Positions 1-7,545 of a stretch of DNA of 64,000 bases are shown in pieces. The notes beneath the pieces are model-generated. The model did no database searches. It was not told the origin of the DNA and saw only the letters and a program-made list of their open reading frames with translations. This DNA comes from Gemmatimonadaceae bacterium. Lineage in GTDB: Bacteria > Gemmatimonadota > Gemmatimonadetes > Gemmatimonadales > Gemmatimonadaceae. Within the stretch, counting starts at the first letter, position 1. The number at the start of each line of letters is the position of its first letter. Location: positions 1 through 64,000 of the forward strand of contig JADZDM010000021.1 in assembly GCA_020851035.1 (NCBI GenBank). The letters run 5' to 3'. The translations under genes and the position numbers were made by a program.

Positions 1-1
1 C

Positions 2-634
2 CCGGGCCCGGGATCGGCGGAGAAGCTGCTGACGTTTGCCACGCAGCAGAACGAGAAGTTCGAGCGCTGGCTGCTGGGTGACGGATCGCTGGCCCGCACC
101 GGCGGCGTGCCGCCGGCGGGGGCGCGCTTCCCGGCGTACTGGATCAGCGACACCGTGCCGGTGTGGGATGTGGCAGCACGCGGCACCTGGCGGCTGGACG
201 TGGGCGGCGCGGTCAGGTCACCGCGCAGTTTCACGCTGGACGAGCTGCGGGCCATGCCACTCACCACCCAGCGCGTGCCGCACTACTGCGTGGAGGGCTG
301 GTCGGCGGTGGCCGACTTCACCGGGCTGCCGATGCGCACGCTGCTTGCGGCGGTGCAGCCCACCGGTGACGCGATGGCGGTGGACTTCCTGAGCTTCGAC
401 GATGGCTACCACGAAAGCTGGGACATCGAGAGCACGATGCACCCGCAGACGATGGTGGTGCTGGCGAAGGACGGGCAGGCGCTCACGCCGGCGTACGGTG
501 CACCGGCGCGGGTGCATGGACCGATCAAGCTCGGTTACAAGAACACCAAGTTCCTGACGAAGATCGTGGTGCTGCCGGGTCCGAATGGTGGGTACTGGAG
601 CGACCGGGGGTACGAGTGGTACGGGGGGACGTGA
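2..634 (+). CDS. Molybdopterin-dependent oxidoreductase (MsrP/sulfite oxidase family), 5' truncated by window edge
   Basis: The open frame enters from the left edge and ends at TGA 632-634. The visible ~210 residues are the Mo-molybdopterin catalytic domain. The motif HYCVEGWSAV (nt ~283-312) carries the cysteine that ligates molybdenum in this superfamily. The C-terminus GGYWSDRGYEWYGGT matches the closing segment of MsrP/YedY-type proteins. The family is normally periplasmic and Tat-exported, but the signal peptide and true start lie outside the window, so substrate (protein methionine sulfoxide, sulfite or other) cannot be decided. The last 135 coding bases are repeated almost exactly at 4516-4650, so the gene end has been duplicated around an insert. 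Family assignment is secure; function within it is not. Confidence 0.88.
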   Translation, partial: PGPGSAEKLLTFATQQNEKFERWLLGDGSLARTGGVPPAGARFPAYWISDTVPVWDVAARGTWRLDVGGAVRSPRSFTLDELRAMPLTTQRVPHYCVEGWSAVADFTGLPMRTLLAAVQPTGDAMAVDFLSFDDGYHESWDIESTMHPQTMVVLAKDGQALTPAYGAPARVHGPIKLGYKNTKFLTKIVVLPGPNGGYWSDRGYEWYGGT

Positions 635-639
635 GCGGG
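500..639 (+). repeat. 140-bp direct repeat, left copy (3' end of oxidoreductase gene)
   Basis: Bases 500-639 align without gaps to 4516-4655, an offset of 4016 bp. The first 101 bases are identical. The last 39 differ at five positions, and all coding differences are synonymous (for example AGC/AGT, GAC/GAT, CGG/CGC). Identity ends sharply on both sides: 499 is T against G at 4515, and the downstream sequences are unrelated. Confidence 0.9.
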
Positions 640-1035
640 TCTGGCGCGTGAACGGCGCTGGCCCAGGGGCGCCGCCGCCGTGCCGCTATCGGGGACGCGA
701 TGCGTTGACGCGTTCCATCGCGCGCGGTGCGGCTCGGCCGGCCCCACGAGCCCCTGCCCCGCGACGACGAGCAGGATGCTGAGCCCCCACCGAGGGGGCA
801 TCGCACTGCAGACCCGCGCGGAACGACTGGCGGCGCGTCTCTGAACAACGTCTTCGTCATCTGCACCTAGCGCACTGCACCGGGCTGTTGTACACTCACA
901 ATGTATACATTAAGGGTGTGGAGGCCGCCCGCTCGGCGGCGCCGCATGCTGTCGCGCGGCCTCGGTGATCAAGACGCCGTGTCCGCGGACGCACGCAGCA
1001 GCCGATCCCTCAGGAACTCTCAATCGAGACAGACG
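635..1035. other. Gene-free stretch upstream of the serine hydrolase, with candidate promoter
   Basis: No convincing coding sequence. A short GC hairpin (GCCCCC 783-788, GGGGGC 794-799) could be a weak terminator for the oxidoreductase gene. An A+T-rich patch at 888-914 contains TATACAT (904-910), a plausible -10 for the gene at 1036, and half-sites TACA (891-894) and TGTA (902-905) separated by 7 bp. No regulator is tied to these half-sites. Confidence 0.4.
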
Positions 1036-2718
1036 ATGAAATACACACTGACACTCGTCGCACTCCTGGCGCCGCAGTGCGTGCTCGGACAAGGCGAGGG
1101 CGCTGCACGTCCCGCGCGCGCAGCTTCCACGTCCGCGTTGACGAGAACCGAAATCGCGGCCGTCGATGCCATCTTCCGACAGGCGTACCCCGCCGATGCT
1201 CCTGGCGCGACCGTCCTGATCGCGCGCGGCGACGACGTCCTCTATCGGAAAGCCTTCGGGATGGCGGATCTCGAACTGCGAGTGCCGATGAGGGCCGACA
1301 ACGTCCTGCAGCTCGCGTCGATCACGAAGCAGTTCACCAGCGTGTCGATCCTCATGCTGATGGAACAGGGGAAACTCGCGCTGCAAGACCCCCTCTCGAA
1401 GTTCATTCCGGACTATCCACGAGGCGACGAAATCACCCTGCACCATCTGCTCAACCACTCGTCCGGCGTGACGAGTTACACCAATCTGGTCACGTTTCGA
1501 TCCAAGACCCGGCAGGATCTGTCGCCCGAAGAGATCGTCGAGAGTGTCAAGCACCTGCCCCTTGAGTTCACCCCTGGCACACAATACGCGTACAGCAACT
1601 CGGGCTACGCGCTCCTGGGCATGATCATCGAAAAGCTGTCGGGGGTCTCCTATGGGGAGTTTGTCCGAAAGAACATCTTCGACAGGCTCGGCATGAAGCA
1701 CTCTTACTACGCGAGCAACTTTACGGTGATCCCGAGCAGGGCGAGCGGCTACCAGCTCTACGAAGGCAACGTCGAGAATCCGGAATACATGAGTCCAACC
1801 GTTGCCTACGCCGCGGGTGCACTGCTCTCCAATGTCGACGACATGTTGCTGTGGAGCCGATCCCTTCGGCGTAACACGCTCGTCTCGGAAAGCGCCAAGC
1901 ACCTGGCGTTCACGAATCACCGGCTGTCGACCGGACGTCTGAGCAACTATGGATATGGCTGGGCGATCAACGAACTCGCTGGCGTGCCTACCCTCGAGCA
2001 CACGGGCGGCATCAACGGCTACGCAACCTCCGGGATCTACGTGCCCGGACGCGACGTGTACGCGATCGTATTGACGAATCGTGATGATGGGAGAGGTCCT
2101 GAATCGTACAACCTGAAGGCTGTCTCGATGCTCCTCGGACAATCGATCGTGGAGAAGGCTGCCGTCGCCCTGAGCGAAGCGCAGTTGCGCCGATGGGTGG
2201 GAGCATATCAGTTCGACGATGTCGTCCGATTCGTGACCTACGATCAAGGTGCGCTGTACAGCACGCGCGAGGGCGGTCGACCGATCAGGCTTCTCGCCGT
2301 CTCAGACAGCCAGTTCAGATTCGAAGGAAGTCTCGCGACGTACGGCTTTTCGCTTAAGGACGGGAAGAGACAGGTGCTGTACCTGGAGCGCATCAGCAGG
2401 AGCGTCGGACACGAAACAGACAAGAAGCCGGCAGCGGAACGCGAGGCGATCACACTCGCGCCAGAAATCCTGGCCAGGTACGTCGGCGTGTATGAGCTGC
2501 AACCGTCCTTCCTGATCGAGGTGAAGAGCCAGAATGGCGTCCTGATCGCCACGGCAACCGGAAGTCCCCCGGTCGAACTTCTGGCGGAAGCTGAGGACCG
2601 ATTCTTCATACGGGAGATCGGCGCGCAGGTCACGTTCAACCTTGGATCGAACGGGGCCGTTCAGAGCCTCACCTTTCTGCAGGGCGGAAACCGGACGGAA
2701 GGCAGGAAGGTCCGTTAG
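1036..2718 (+). CDS. Secreted serine hydrolase, class C beta-lactamase / penicillin-binding-protein-like family
   Basis: The 560-residue product has the three catalytic motifs of the family: SITK (Ser95, Lys98), YSN (Tyr186) and HTG (His322) in place of KTG. Residues ~1-19 form a signal peptide ending in VLGQ, so it probably acts in the periplasm on peptides, esters or beta-lactams. After the catalytic domain (to ~residue 400) comes a C-terminal beta-rich region of two similar lipocalin-like blocks, as in many esterase-like members. I chose ATG 1036 because the 45 codons upstream (from 901) look random and would bury the signal peptide. The gene is visibly less GC-rich than its neighbours and lies inside the direct-repeat-flanked insert, suggesting transfer. 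Confidence 0.85.
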   Translation: MKYTLTLVALLAPQCVLGQGEGAARPARAASTSALTRTEIAAVDAIFRQAYPADAPGATVLIARGDDVLYRKAFGMADLELRVPMRADNVLQLASITKQFTSVSILMLMEQGKLALQDPLSKFIPDYPRGDEITLHHLLNHSSGVTSYTNLVTFRSKTRQDLSPEEIVESVKHLPLEFTPGTQYAYSNSGYALLGMIIEKLSGVSYGEFVRKNIFDRLGMKHSYYASNFTVIPSRASGYQLYEGNVENPEYMSPTVAYAAGALLSNVDDMLLWSRSLRRNTLVSESAKHLAFTNHRLSTGRLSNYGYGWAINELAGVPTLEHTGGINGYATSGIYVPGRDVYAIVLTNRDDGRGPESYNLKAVSMLLGQSIVEKAAVALSEAQLRRWVGAYQFDDVVRFVTYDQGALYSTREGGRPIRLLAVSDSQFRFEGSLATYGFSLKDGKRQVLYLERISRSVGHETDKKPAAEREAITLAPEILARYVGVYELQPSFLIEVKSQNGVLIATATGSPPVELLAEAEDRFFIREIGAQVTFNLGSNGAVQSLTFLQGGNRTEGRKVR

Positions 2719-3243
2719 CCGGGCAACCCCGCATTCCGCGGGCAGCGCTGGGTTGCGCTCCGCTCGACGTCGGAGGTGTCACGTCGAACGACGACGGCGA
2801 GTGCGAGCGCGATGCCGACGCCTGCGGGGGGGGGGGCTTGCCGTGGGGACGATCGCCGGCGGCGCTTTGGCGAGGTGTGCGTCTGGCCCCCGGGATATGG
2901 CGACACCGCGAGGGAACGCCAGGGATATGAAGCGAGACTCGTGACGCATGACGCCACTTGCACGCGCGCGCCCCGGGTTTCAAGCGCGGCATCATCGCAG
3001 GAGATGCAGGGCATCACCCAGTGACGGGTGGCGAGACGCCAGACGGCAGACGTGTCACTTACCGGCATCACCTTCGCGCTTCGCGCTCGATCGAGAAGGT
3101 GACGAGCATACCCGGGTACCTGGTGTCAGCGCGTATCGTCCTTGGGAGTGGGTATCACGGAGACCGACCGCTCTGACGACGAATGGGATGGCGGGGCCGA
3201 GGCTCCCTCGCCAGTATTCGTTTTCTCCTCGACCAGCACCCGA
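2719..3243. other. Gene-free stretch with hairpin and G11 tract
   Basis: No frame here resembles a known protein. Just after the hydrolase stop, GCAACCC (2723-2729) can pair with GGGTTGC (2750-2756), with CCCGC/GCGGG (2728-2732/2738-2742) as a competing inner stem, a plausible terminator. An uninterrupted run of 11 G (2826-2836) follows. The rest shows no clear signal; the promoter of the GntR gene must lie near its right end. Confidence 0.45.
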
Positions 3244-3987
3244 ATGCCTCATCGGCGCTCAATGGTACTCCCCGCCACTCCTGCCACCGCGTCGCTCGCA
3301 GTGCACGACAAGCTTCGTGCCCTGATTGTGCGTGGTCGACTTCTGCCGGGGACGCGCCTCACCGAAATCGACGTTGCGACGCAGCTTCAGGTGAGTCGAA
3401 CGCCGGCCCGCGAGGCGCTGCGGCGACTCCAGCAGGAACGCCTCTTGGTGCCAACCGGGGCGAGCGACGGCGCGAAGGTCCGGCTCGCCGTGGCCCCGAT
3501 GACGGCGGACGAAGCCCGCGAACTGTACACGGCGGCCGGCGCGCTCGAGGGCTTGGTCGCCCGCCGCGTCGAGGAGCGTCGGTCGGCCGAGCGCTTGGCG
3601 CTGGCCGCATCTATGGCGAAGGCGCAAGCGGAGTTCCGATGCGAAGCGTCGAAGGGTGCGCCCGACTGGAACCGGCAGTTCGAGCTTCACAATGCGTTCC
3701 ACCAGACGCTGCGCTCGGCGCTGGCCGGACCGCGACTGCAGTTGCTGTTGGTTGAGCTGCGGCCTCATCTCGACCGCTACGAGTACTTCTACGGACCGCT
3801 CATAGGATCGGGCTTCGAGGAGACCTTCGCGGAGCACGATGCGATCGTGGAGTCGATCGCGTCGGGATCGCCCGCCGCCGCTGAGCGTGCGGTGCGCACG
3901 AACTGGTTCAAGGCCGCGGACCGTCTCGCGCGCGTCGTGCGGCGCGCCGGCGAGGCCGGGTTCCTCCGCCCTTCTGCGACCGCCTAG
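3244..3987 (+). CDS. GntR-family transcriptional regulator, FCD (FadR-type) subgroup
   Basis: The 247-residue protein has an N-terminal winged helix-turn-helix (LRALIVRGRLLPGTRLTE, then VSRTPAREALRRLQQERLL; residues ~15-80) and an all-helical FCD ligand domain. Likely metal/ligand-contacting residues are in LHNAFHQTL and EHDAIVESI. FCD regulators usually sense small carboxylates and repress a neighbouring catabolic gene. Here the only intact neighbour is the serine hydrolase upstream on the same strand, separated by a long gap. ATG 3244 was preferred over the frame opening at 3142 because the upstream codons are low-complexity and unlike the family; ATG 3262 is also possible. It lies in the repeat-bracketed insert. 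Confidence 0.85.
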   Translation: MPHRRSMVLPATPATASLAVHDKLRALIVRGRLLPGTRLTEIDVATQLQVSRTPAREALRRLQQERLLVPTGASDGAKVRLAVAPMTADEARELYTAAGALEGLVARRVEERRSAERLALAASMAKAQAEFRCEASKGAPDWNRQFELHNAFHQTLRSALAGPRLQLLLVELRPHLDRYEYFYGPLIGSGFEETFAEHDAIVESIASGSPAAAERAVRTNWFKAADRLARVVRRAGEAGFLRPSATA

Positions 3988-4090
3988 CTCGGACGCACCA
4001 GCTGTAATTGACGGAGAGGTAGTGCACGGGGCGTAGCGGTTGAAATCTGGGGTTGTCGAGACACTCAACCGGCAACCAGCCAGAGGCCCT

Positions 4091-4515
4091 GTGAACACCC
4101 ACAGGAATGCACGATTGACCCCAGCGGGGCGACTCGCCGTGCTCCAGCGCGTCGACGCCGTGGTGCCGATGGCCGAGGTGTCGCGGGGCGCCTGCGTCTC
4201 CGCGCACCATCTGGAAGTGGTTGAAGCGGTGCCGGACGGAGGGCGAAGCGGGGCTGCAGGATCGGCCGTCCCGGCCGCATCGATTGGCCCGTCGGCTGCC
4301 GCGGCATCGGCACCGACAGGTCGAGAGAGCGCGGCGGAAACGGCGGTCGTCGCTGCGCATTGCGTCACACTACGCGCTGCTCGTCACGATGCTGCAGCGC
4401 CTCCAGCTCAATCGCCTCCCGTCGCTGGCGCCGCCGCAGCCGCTGGTGCGCTACGAGCACGCGCAGCCTGGCGCGCTCCTGCACCTCGACATCAAGAGAC
4501 TCGGGCGGATCAAGG
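4091..4515 (+). pseudogene. IS481-family transposase remnant (frameshifted, truncated)
   Basis: A GTG-initiated frame reads VNTHRNARLTPAGR and continues to CVSAHH, typical of the N-terminus of IS481-family transposases. Near 4206-4212 the homology jumps one frame to WKWLKRCRTEGEAGLQD, then SRPHR and LLHLDIKRLGRIKGTG. This is the helix-turn-helix region plus the lead-in to the DDE domain. The sequence stops at 4515, exactly where the repeated oxidoreductase gene end begins, so the DDE catalytic core is missing. The element cannot encode an active transposase. I could not fix a left terminal inverted repeat; the region 3988-4090 upstream may hold it. Confidence 0.82.
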
Positions 4516-4655
4516 GCACCGGCGCGGGTGCATGGACCGATCAAGCTCGGTTACAAGAACACCAAGTTCCTGACGAAGATCGTGGTGCTGCCGGGTCCGA
4601 ATGGTGGGTACTGGAGTGATCGCGGGTACGAGTGGTACGGCGGAACGTGAGCGGG
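4516..4655 (+). repeat. 140-bp direct repeat, right copy (orphan 3' end of oxidoreductase gene)
   Basis: This copy of 500-639 encodes only the last ~44 residues of the oxidoreductase, through GGYWSDRGYEWYGGT and TGA 4648-4650. It has no start of its own, and the transposase remnant runs into it in a different frame. The five substitutions relative to the left copy lie in its last 39 bases and are silent in the coding part. That points to a stretch that once evolved under coding constraint, not to free decay. Confidence 0.88.
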
Positions 4656-4718
4656 CACGCATCGGACAACTAATTGCGGCGGTGGCCCGTGACGATGCAG
4701 CGGGTGTCACACGAGCCG

Positions 4719-5294
4719 TCAGGGCGGCAGTTCACGGTTGTAGTTCGTGACCGCCCGCTCGAAGTGTCCATCGGCACCCCTGGTCTGGTACTGCCAGTTG
4801 AGCACGCCCGCGCTCGAGATCGCGGCCACGAGCAGCCACCGCTGCTGGATCTGCGAATCGCGAAGGTATTTCGGCGCCACCCAGATGGCGGCATCCGCGA
4901 GCAGGGTGGCGACGGTGCCCACGATCGCGCGACGCAGGGCGCTGCGGGCGCGCGCCGCTTCGACGCCGGCGGCGGGCACGGCCTGCAGCCGACGGATCGA
5001 CGCGCGGCCCGTGAAGCCGATCAACTCCAGCGATCCCGGATGACCCACCCGCAGTCGCGTGCCGTGCACCGTCCCGCGCTCGAGCGTGAGTTCGCACTGC
5101 GCCCGCGGGCAGGACTGCACAGCGGCGAGGTCACGCGGCCCCGGCGGCACGCGCATTGAATCCGGCGCGGCCGCCTGCGCGCGCAGGGACGCGGCGCACG
5201 GCAAGAGCATCGCGAGTACGAGCGCCGCTGTCATCCCGAGGCGCGAGACGACGACGTGGTGCGGCGGCGCTCCTCCGTTGCGTGTGGCGTGCAT
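4719..5294 (-). CDS. Secreted/membrane protein of unknown function
   Basis: I do not recognise this 191-residue protein. From ATG 5294 it has a basic N-terminus and a hydrophobic stretch LVLAMLLPCAASLRAQ that looks like a signal peptide; ATG 5234 would give a more standard signal peptide and is a good alternative. The C-terminal half has two moderately hydrophobic segments (RAIVGTVATLLADAAIWVAP and LLVAAISSAGVLNWQYQ) that may cross or line a membrane. It contains two cysteines, SCPRAQC, in the middle. It lies downstream of the penicillin-binding protein gene on the same strand but appears to have its own promoter. Confidence 0.6.
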   Translation of the reverse strand: MHATRNGGAPPHHVVVSRLGMTAALVLAMLLPCAASLRAQAAAPDSMRVPPGPRDLAAVQSCPRAQCELTLERGTVHGTRLRVGHPGSLELIGFTGRASIRRLQAVPAAGVEAARARSALRRAIVGTVATLLADAAIWVAPKYLRDSQIQQRWLLVAAISSAGVLNWQYQTRGADGHFERAVTNYNRELPP

Positions 5295-5379
5295 GTGCCC
5301 GGACCGGGTTCGCGTGAACTGACGCGCCGTCCCGGGCATCAGTGGGTGTCAGCGGCGTGGGTGACGCGACGCTGCCCCA

Positions 5380-5408
5380 ACATTATTCGCATTTCGTCAA
5401 CTTTGCAA
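5380..5408 (-). promoter_or_regulatory. Candidate sigma70-like promoter for the secreted protein at 4719-5294
   Basis: On the minus strand TTGCAA (5408-5403) and TAATGT (5385-5380) are separated by 17 bp in an A+T-rich patch within otherwise GC-rich DNA. The predicted leader is about 80 nt. An 8-bp inverted repeat, GTGGGTGT (5342-5349) and ACACCCAC (5408-5415), brackets the promoter. Confidence 0.4.
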
Positions 5409-5439
5409 CACCCACCACGTCGCGCAGCCCTGCGCGCAA

Positions 5440-7434
5440 TCAGCGGCCGATGCCGCCCAGCTCCATGAGCTTCCAGATGTCCACCGGGATCGCGCCCGGC
5501 TCGGTGCCGGCGACGAACCACTCGGTGTAGCGCCGCGCCGGTGGCGTGGAGTCGCTGGCGGGGAGGCCGGTGACGCGATCGAGTTCGGCCGAGACGACAC
5601 CCGGCGGAGGGGTCCACGGCATGCTGCTGCGACCGGCCGTGTAGAACGCCTGTACGGTGCGCCCGAAGATCGGTGCCGCGACGGTCCCGCCGGCGGCCTG
5701 GCCCCCGGAGATCGGGCGAGGCGTGTCGTAGCCGACCCACACCGCACCGACGAGTTCCGGCGTCATGCCCACGAACCAGACGTCGGTGCTGCCGTTGGTG
5801 GTGCCGGTCTTGCCGGCCACGGGGATGCGCGCCGGCACGAGGCGGCGCACCGCCGTGGCCGTGCCCCGCTCCACCACGTCGCGCATCATCTCGCGCAGCA
5901 CGAAGGCCACCCGCGTGTCCAGTGCATACTGCGGGGCCGCGATCCGCGGGGACCACACCACGCGGCCGCCGCGGTCCTCGACGCGCGTCACGAAGCGCGG
6001 CTTCACCGACGAGCCGCCGTTGGCGATCACGGCATACGCCGCCGCCATGTCCAGCGGTCGCACACTGGCCGTGCCGATCGCGCTGGACGGGTAGGGCGCG
6101 ATGGTCGCCTCGAGCCCCATACGGTGTGCGAGGGCGGCGATGCTGTCGATCGTGACCTGCATGCCGAGCTGCACCGCCACCGGGTTCCGCGACTGGACCA
6201 GGGCCTCGCGCAGCGTGAGGGGCCCGAGGAACTTCCCGTCGGAGTTCTCCGGCGCGTAGGTCCGCCCCGTCGGCAGGGCGATCTGCAGTGCGGTGTCCTG
6301 CACGATGGTGTTGGCGGGGACGCCCTGCAGCAGCGCCGTGCCGTACACGAACGGCTTGAAGCTGGAGCCCGGCTGGCGCCGACCGTCGATCACACGATCG
6401 AAGGCGCTGGCGGCGAAGTCGCGGCCGCCCACCAGCGCCAGGACCTCACCGGTGAACGGCGACAGCATCACCACCGCGCCCTGCAGCGTGCCGGCTGGCG
6501 CCGGCGCGGCCGCGGGCGCGCCCTTCCGCGTCCGGCGGCGGGGCACGGTCGCCTCGGCCTTCGCGACCACCTCGCGCAGCGCCCGTGCGGCGGCGCGCTG
6601 CAGGGTCGGGTCGAGCGTGGTGAGCACGCGGTAGCCGCCATCGCGCAGGTTCACCCCGCCGCGCTCCGCCTGCACCCGCGCCACGTTCACCATGTAGCTG
6701 AAGCTGGCATCGATGGAGTCACGGGTGGTGACCAGCGGCGCGGCCTGGGCCGCCGCCTTCTCCGCGGCGGTGATGTAGCGCTGCTGCTCCATCAGGGCGA
6801 GCACGAGGTTCCGGCGTTCCCGCACGCGGTCGGGAAACCGCACCGGGTCGTACAGCGCCGGTCCCTTGGGCATCGCGGCCAGCGTCGCCGCCTCGGCCAG
6901 CGAGAGGCGCGTGGCAGGCTTGCCGAAGTAGTGCCGCGCCGCCGCGTCGATCCCGTACCAGCCATGGCCGAAGTGGATCGTGTTGAGGTACGCCTCGAGG
7001 ATCTGGGCCTTGGTGTAGCGGCGCTCCATGTCCCGCGCCGCCGACTGCTCGCGCAGCTTCCGCCCGATCGACGCGTCCCGCCGGTCGATGATGTCGGGGT
7101 GCATGTTGCCGACCAGCTGCTGCGTGATCGTGCTCGCCCCGCGGGCATTCCCGAGCACCGCGTCCTTCACGGCAGCGGCAACGCCGACCATGTCCACGCC
7201 GTCGTGCTGGTAGAAGCGGTGGTCCTCCACCGCCACGAACGCCTGGCCCACGTGGCGTGGCAGCGAGGCGATCGCGACACTGGTCCGCACCTGCCGCCCG
7301 AATTCCCCGATCACCGTCCCGTCGCGGGCCAGCACCATCGACGACTGCGGGAGCGGGACGATGGCGGCGGGATCGGATCCCTGCGCGGCGAGCGGGCCGG
7401 CGGCGAGGGCGAAGCAGAGGATGAGGCGGGACAC
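5440..7434 (-). CDS. Class A penicillin-binding protein (peptidoglycan glycosyltransferase/transpeptidase)
   Basis: The 664-residue protein polymerises and cross-links peptidoglycan outside the inner membrane. Residues 1-18 form a hydrophobic leader/anchor. The GT51 domain follows, with the catalytic-type VEDHRFYQHDG (Glu70) and ARGASTITQQL. The transpeptidase domain has SSFK (Ser357), SRN (415-417) and KTGT (542-545). It is short for PBP1A. Start: the frame is open to 8409, but those codons are the antisense of nadE. GTG 7434 gives a proper leader and lies 6 nt after a TACATT -10 element. It diverges from nadE. Confidence 0.9.
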   Translation of the reverse strand: MSRLILCFALAAGPLAAQGSDPAAIVPLPQSSMVLARDGTVIGEFGRQVRTSVAIASLPRHVGQAFVAVEDHRFYQHDGVDMVGVAAAVKDAVLGNARGASTITQQLVGNMHPDIIDRRDASIGRKLREQSAARDMERRYTKAQILEAYLNTIHFGHGWYGIDAAARHYFGKPATRLSLAEAATLAAMPKGPALYDPVRFPDRVRERRNLVLALMEQQRYITAAEKAAAQAAPLVTTRDSIDASFSYMVNVARVQAERGGVNLRDGGYRVLTTLDPTLQRAAARALREVVAKAEATVPRRRTRKGAPAAAPAPAGTLQGAVVMLSPFTGEVLALVGGRDFAASAFDRVIDGRRQPGSSFKPFVYGTALLQGVPANTIVQDTALQIALPTGRTYAPENSDGKFLGPLTLREALVQSRNPVAVQLGMQVTIDSIAALAHRMGLEATIAPYPSSAIGTASVRPLDMAAAYAVIANGGSSVKPRFVTRVEDRGGRVVWSPRIAAPQYALDTRVAFVLREMMRDVVERGTATAVRRLVPARIPVAGKTGTTNGSTDVWFVGMTPELVGAVWVGYDTPRPISGGQAAGGTVAAPIFGRTVQAFYTAGRSSMPWTPPPGVVSAELDRVTGLPASDSTPPARRYTEWFVAGTEPGAIPVDIWKLMELGGIGR

Positions 7435-7440
7435 GGGTCC

Positions 7441-7446
7441 AATGTA
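7441..7446 (-). promoter_or_regulatory. Candidate -10 element of near-leaderless PBP promoter
   Basis: TACATT on the minus strand (7446-7441) is followed by six bases (GGACCC) and then the GTG start at 7434. There is no room for a Shine-Dalgarno sequence if transcription begins the usual ~7 nt after the -10. Confidence 0.5.
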
Positions 7447-7533
7447 GGTGGTCGGGGTGGGCAGGGCCGCCCGGGAGCGCCCGCGCAGGATTCGTGCGCG
7501 CGGCCCCGCCGCGAACCCGGCGCGTCGTGTGTG

Positions 7534-7539
7534 TATCTT
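7534..7539 (+). promoter_or_regulatory. Candidate -10 element of near-leaderless nadE promoter
   Basis: TATCTT (7534-7539) is followed by six bases (TCCTGC) and the ATG at 7546. The spacing is the same as for the divergent PBP gene. Confidence 0.5.
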
Positions 7540-7545
7540 TCCTGC

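Noticed and set aside
888-910. BlaI/MecI-type operator upstream of the beta-lactamase-family gene
   Set aside because: TACA and TGTA half-sites exist, but the 7-bp spacing is not the usual form and no BlaI/BlaR1 genes are nearby.
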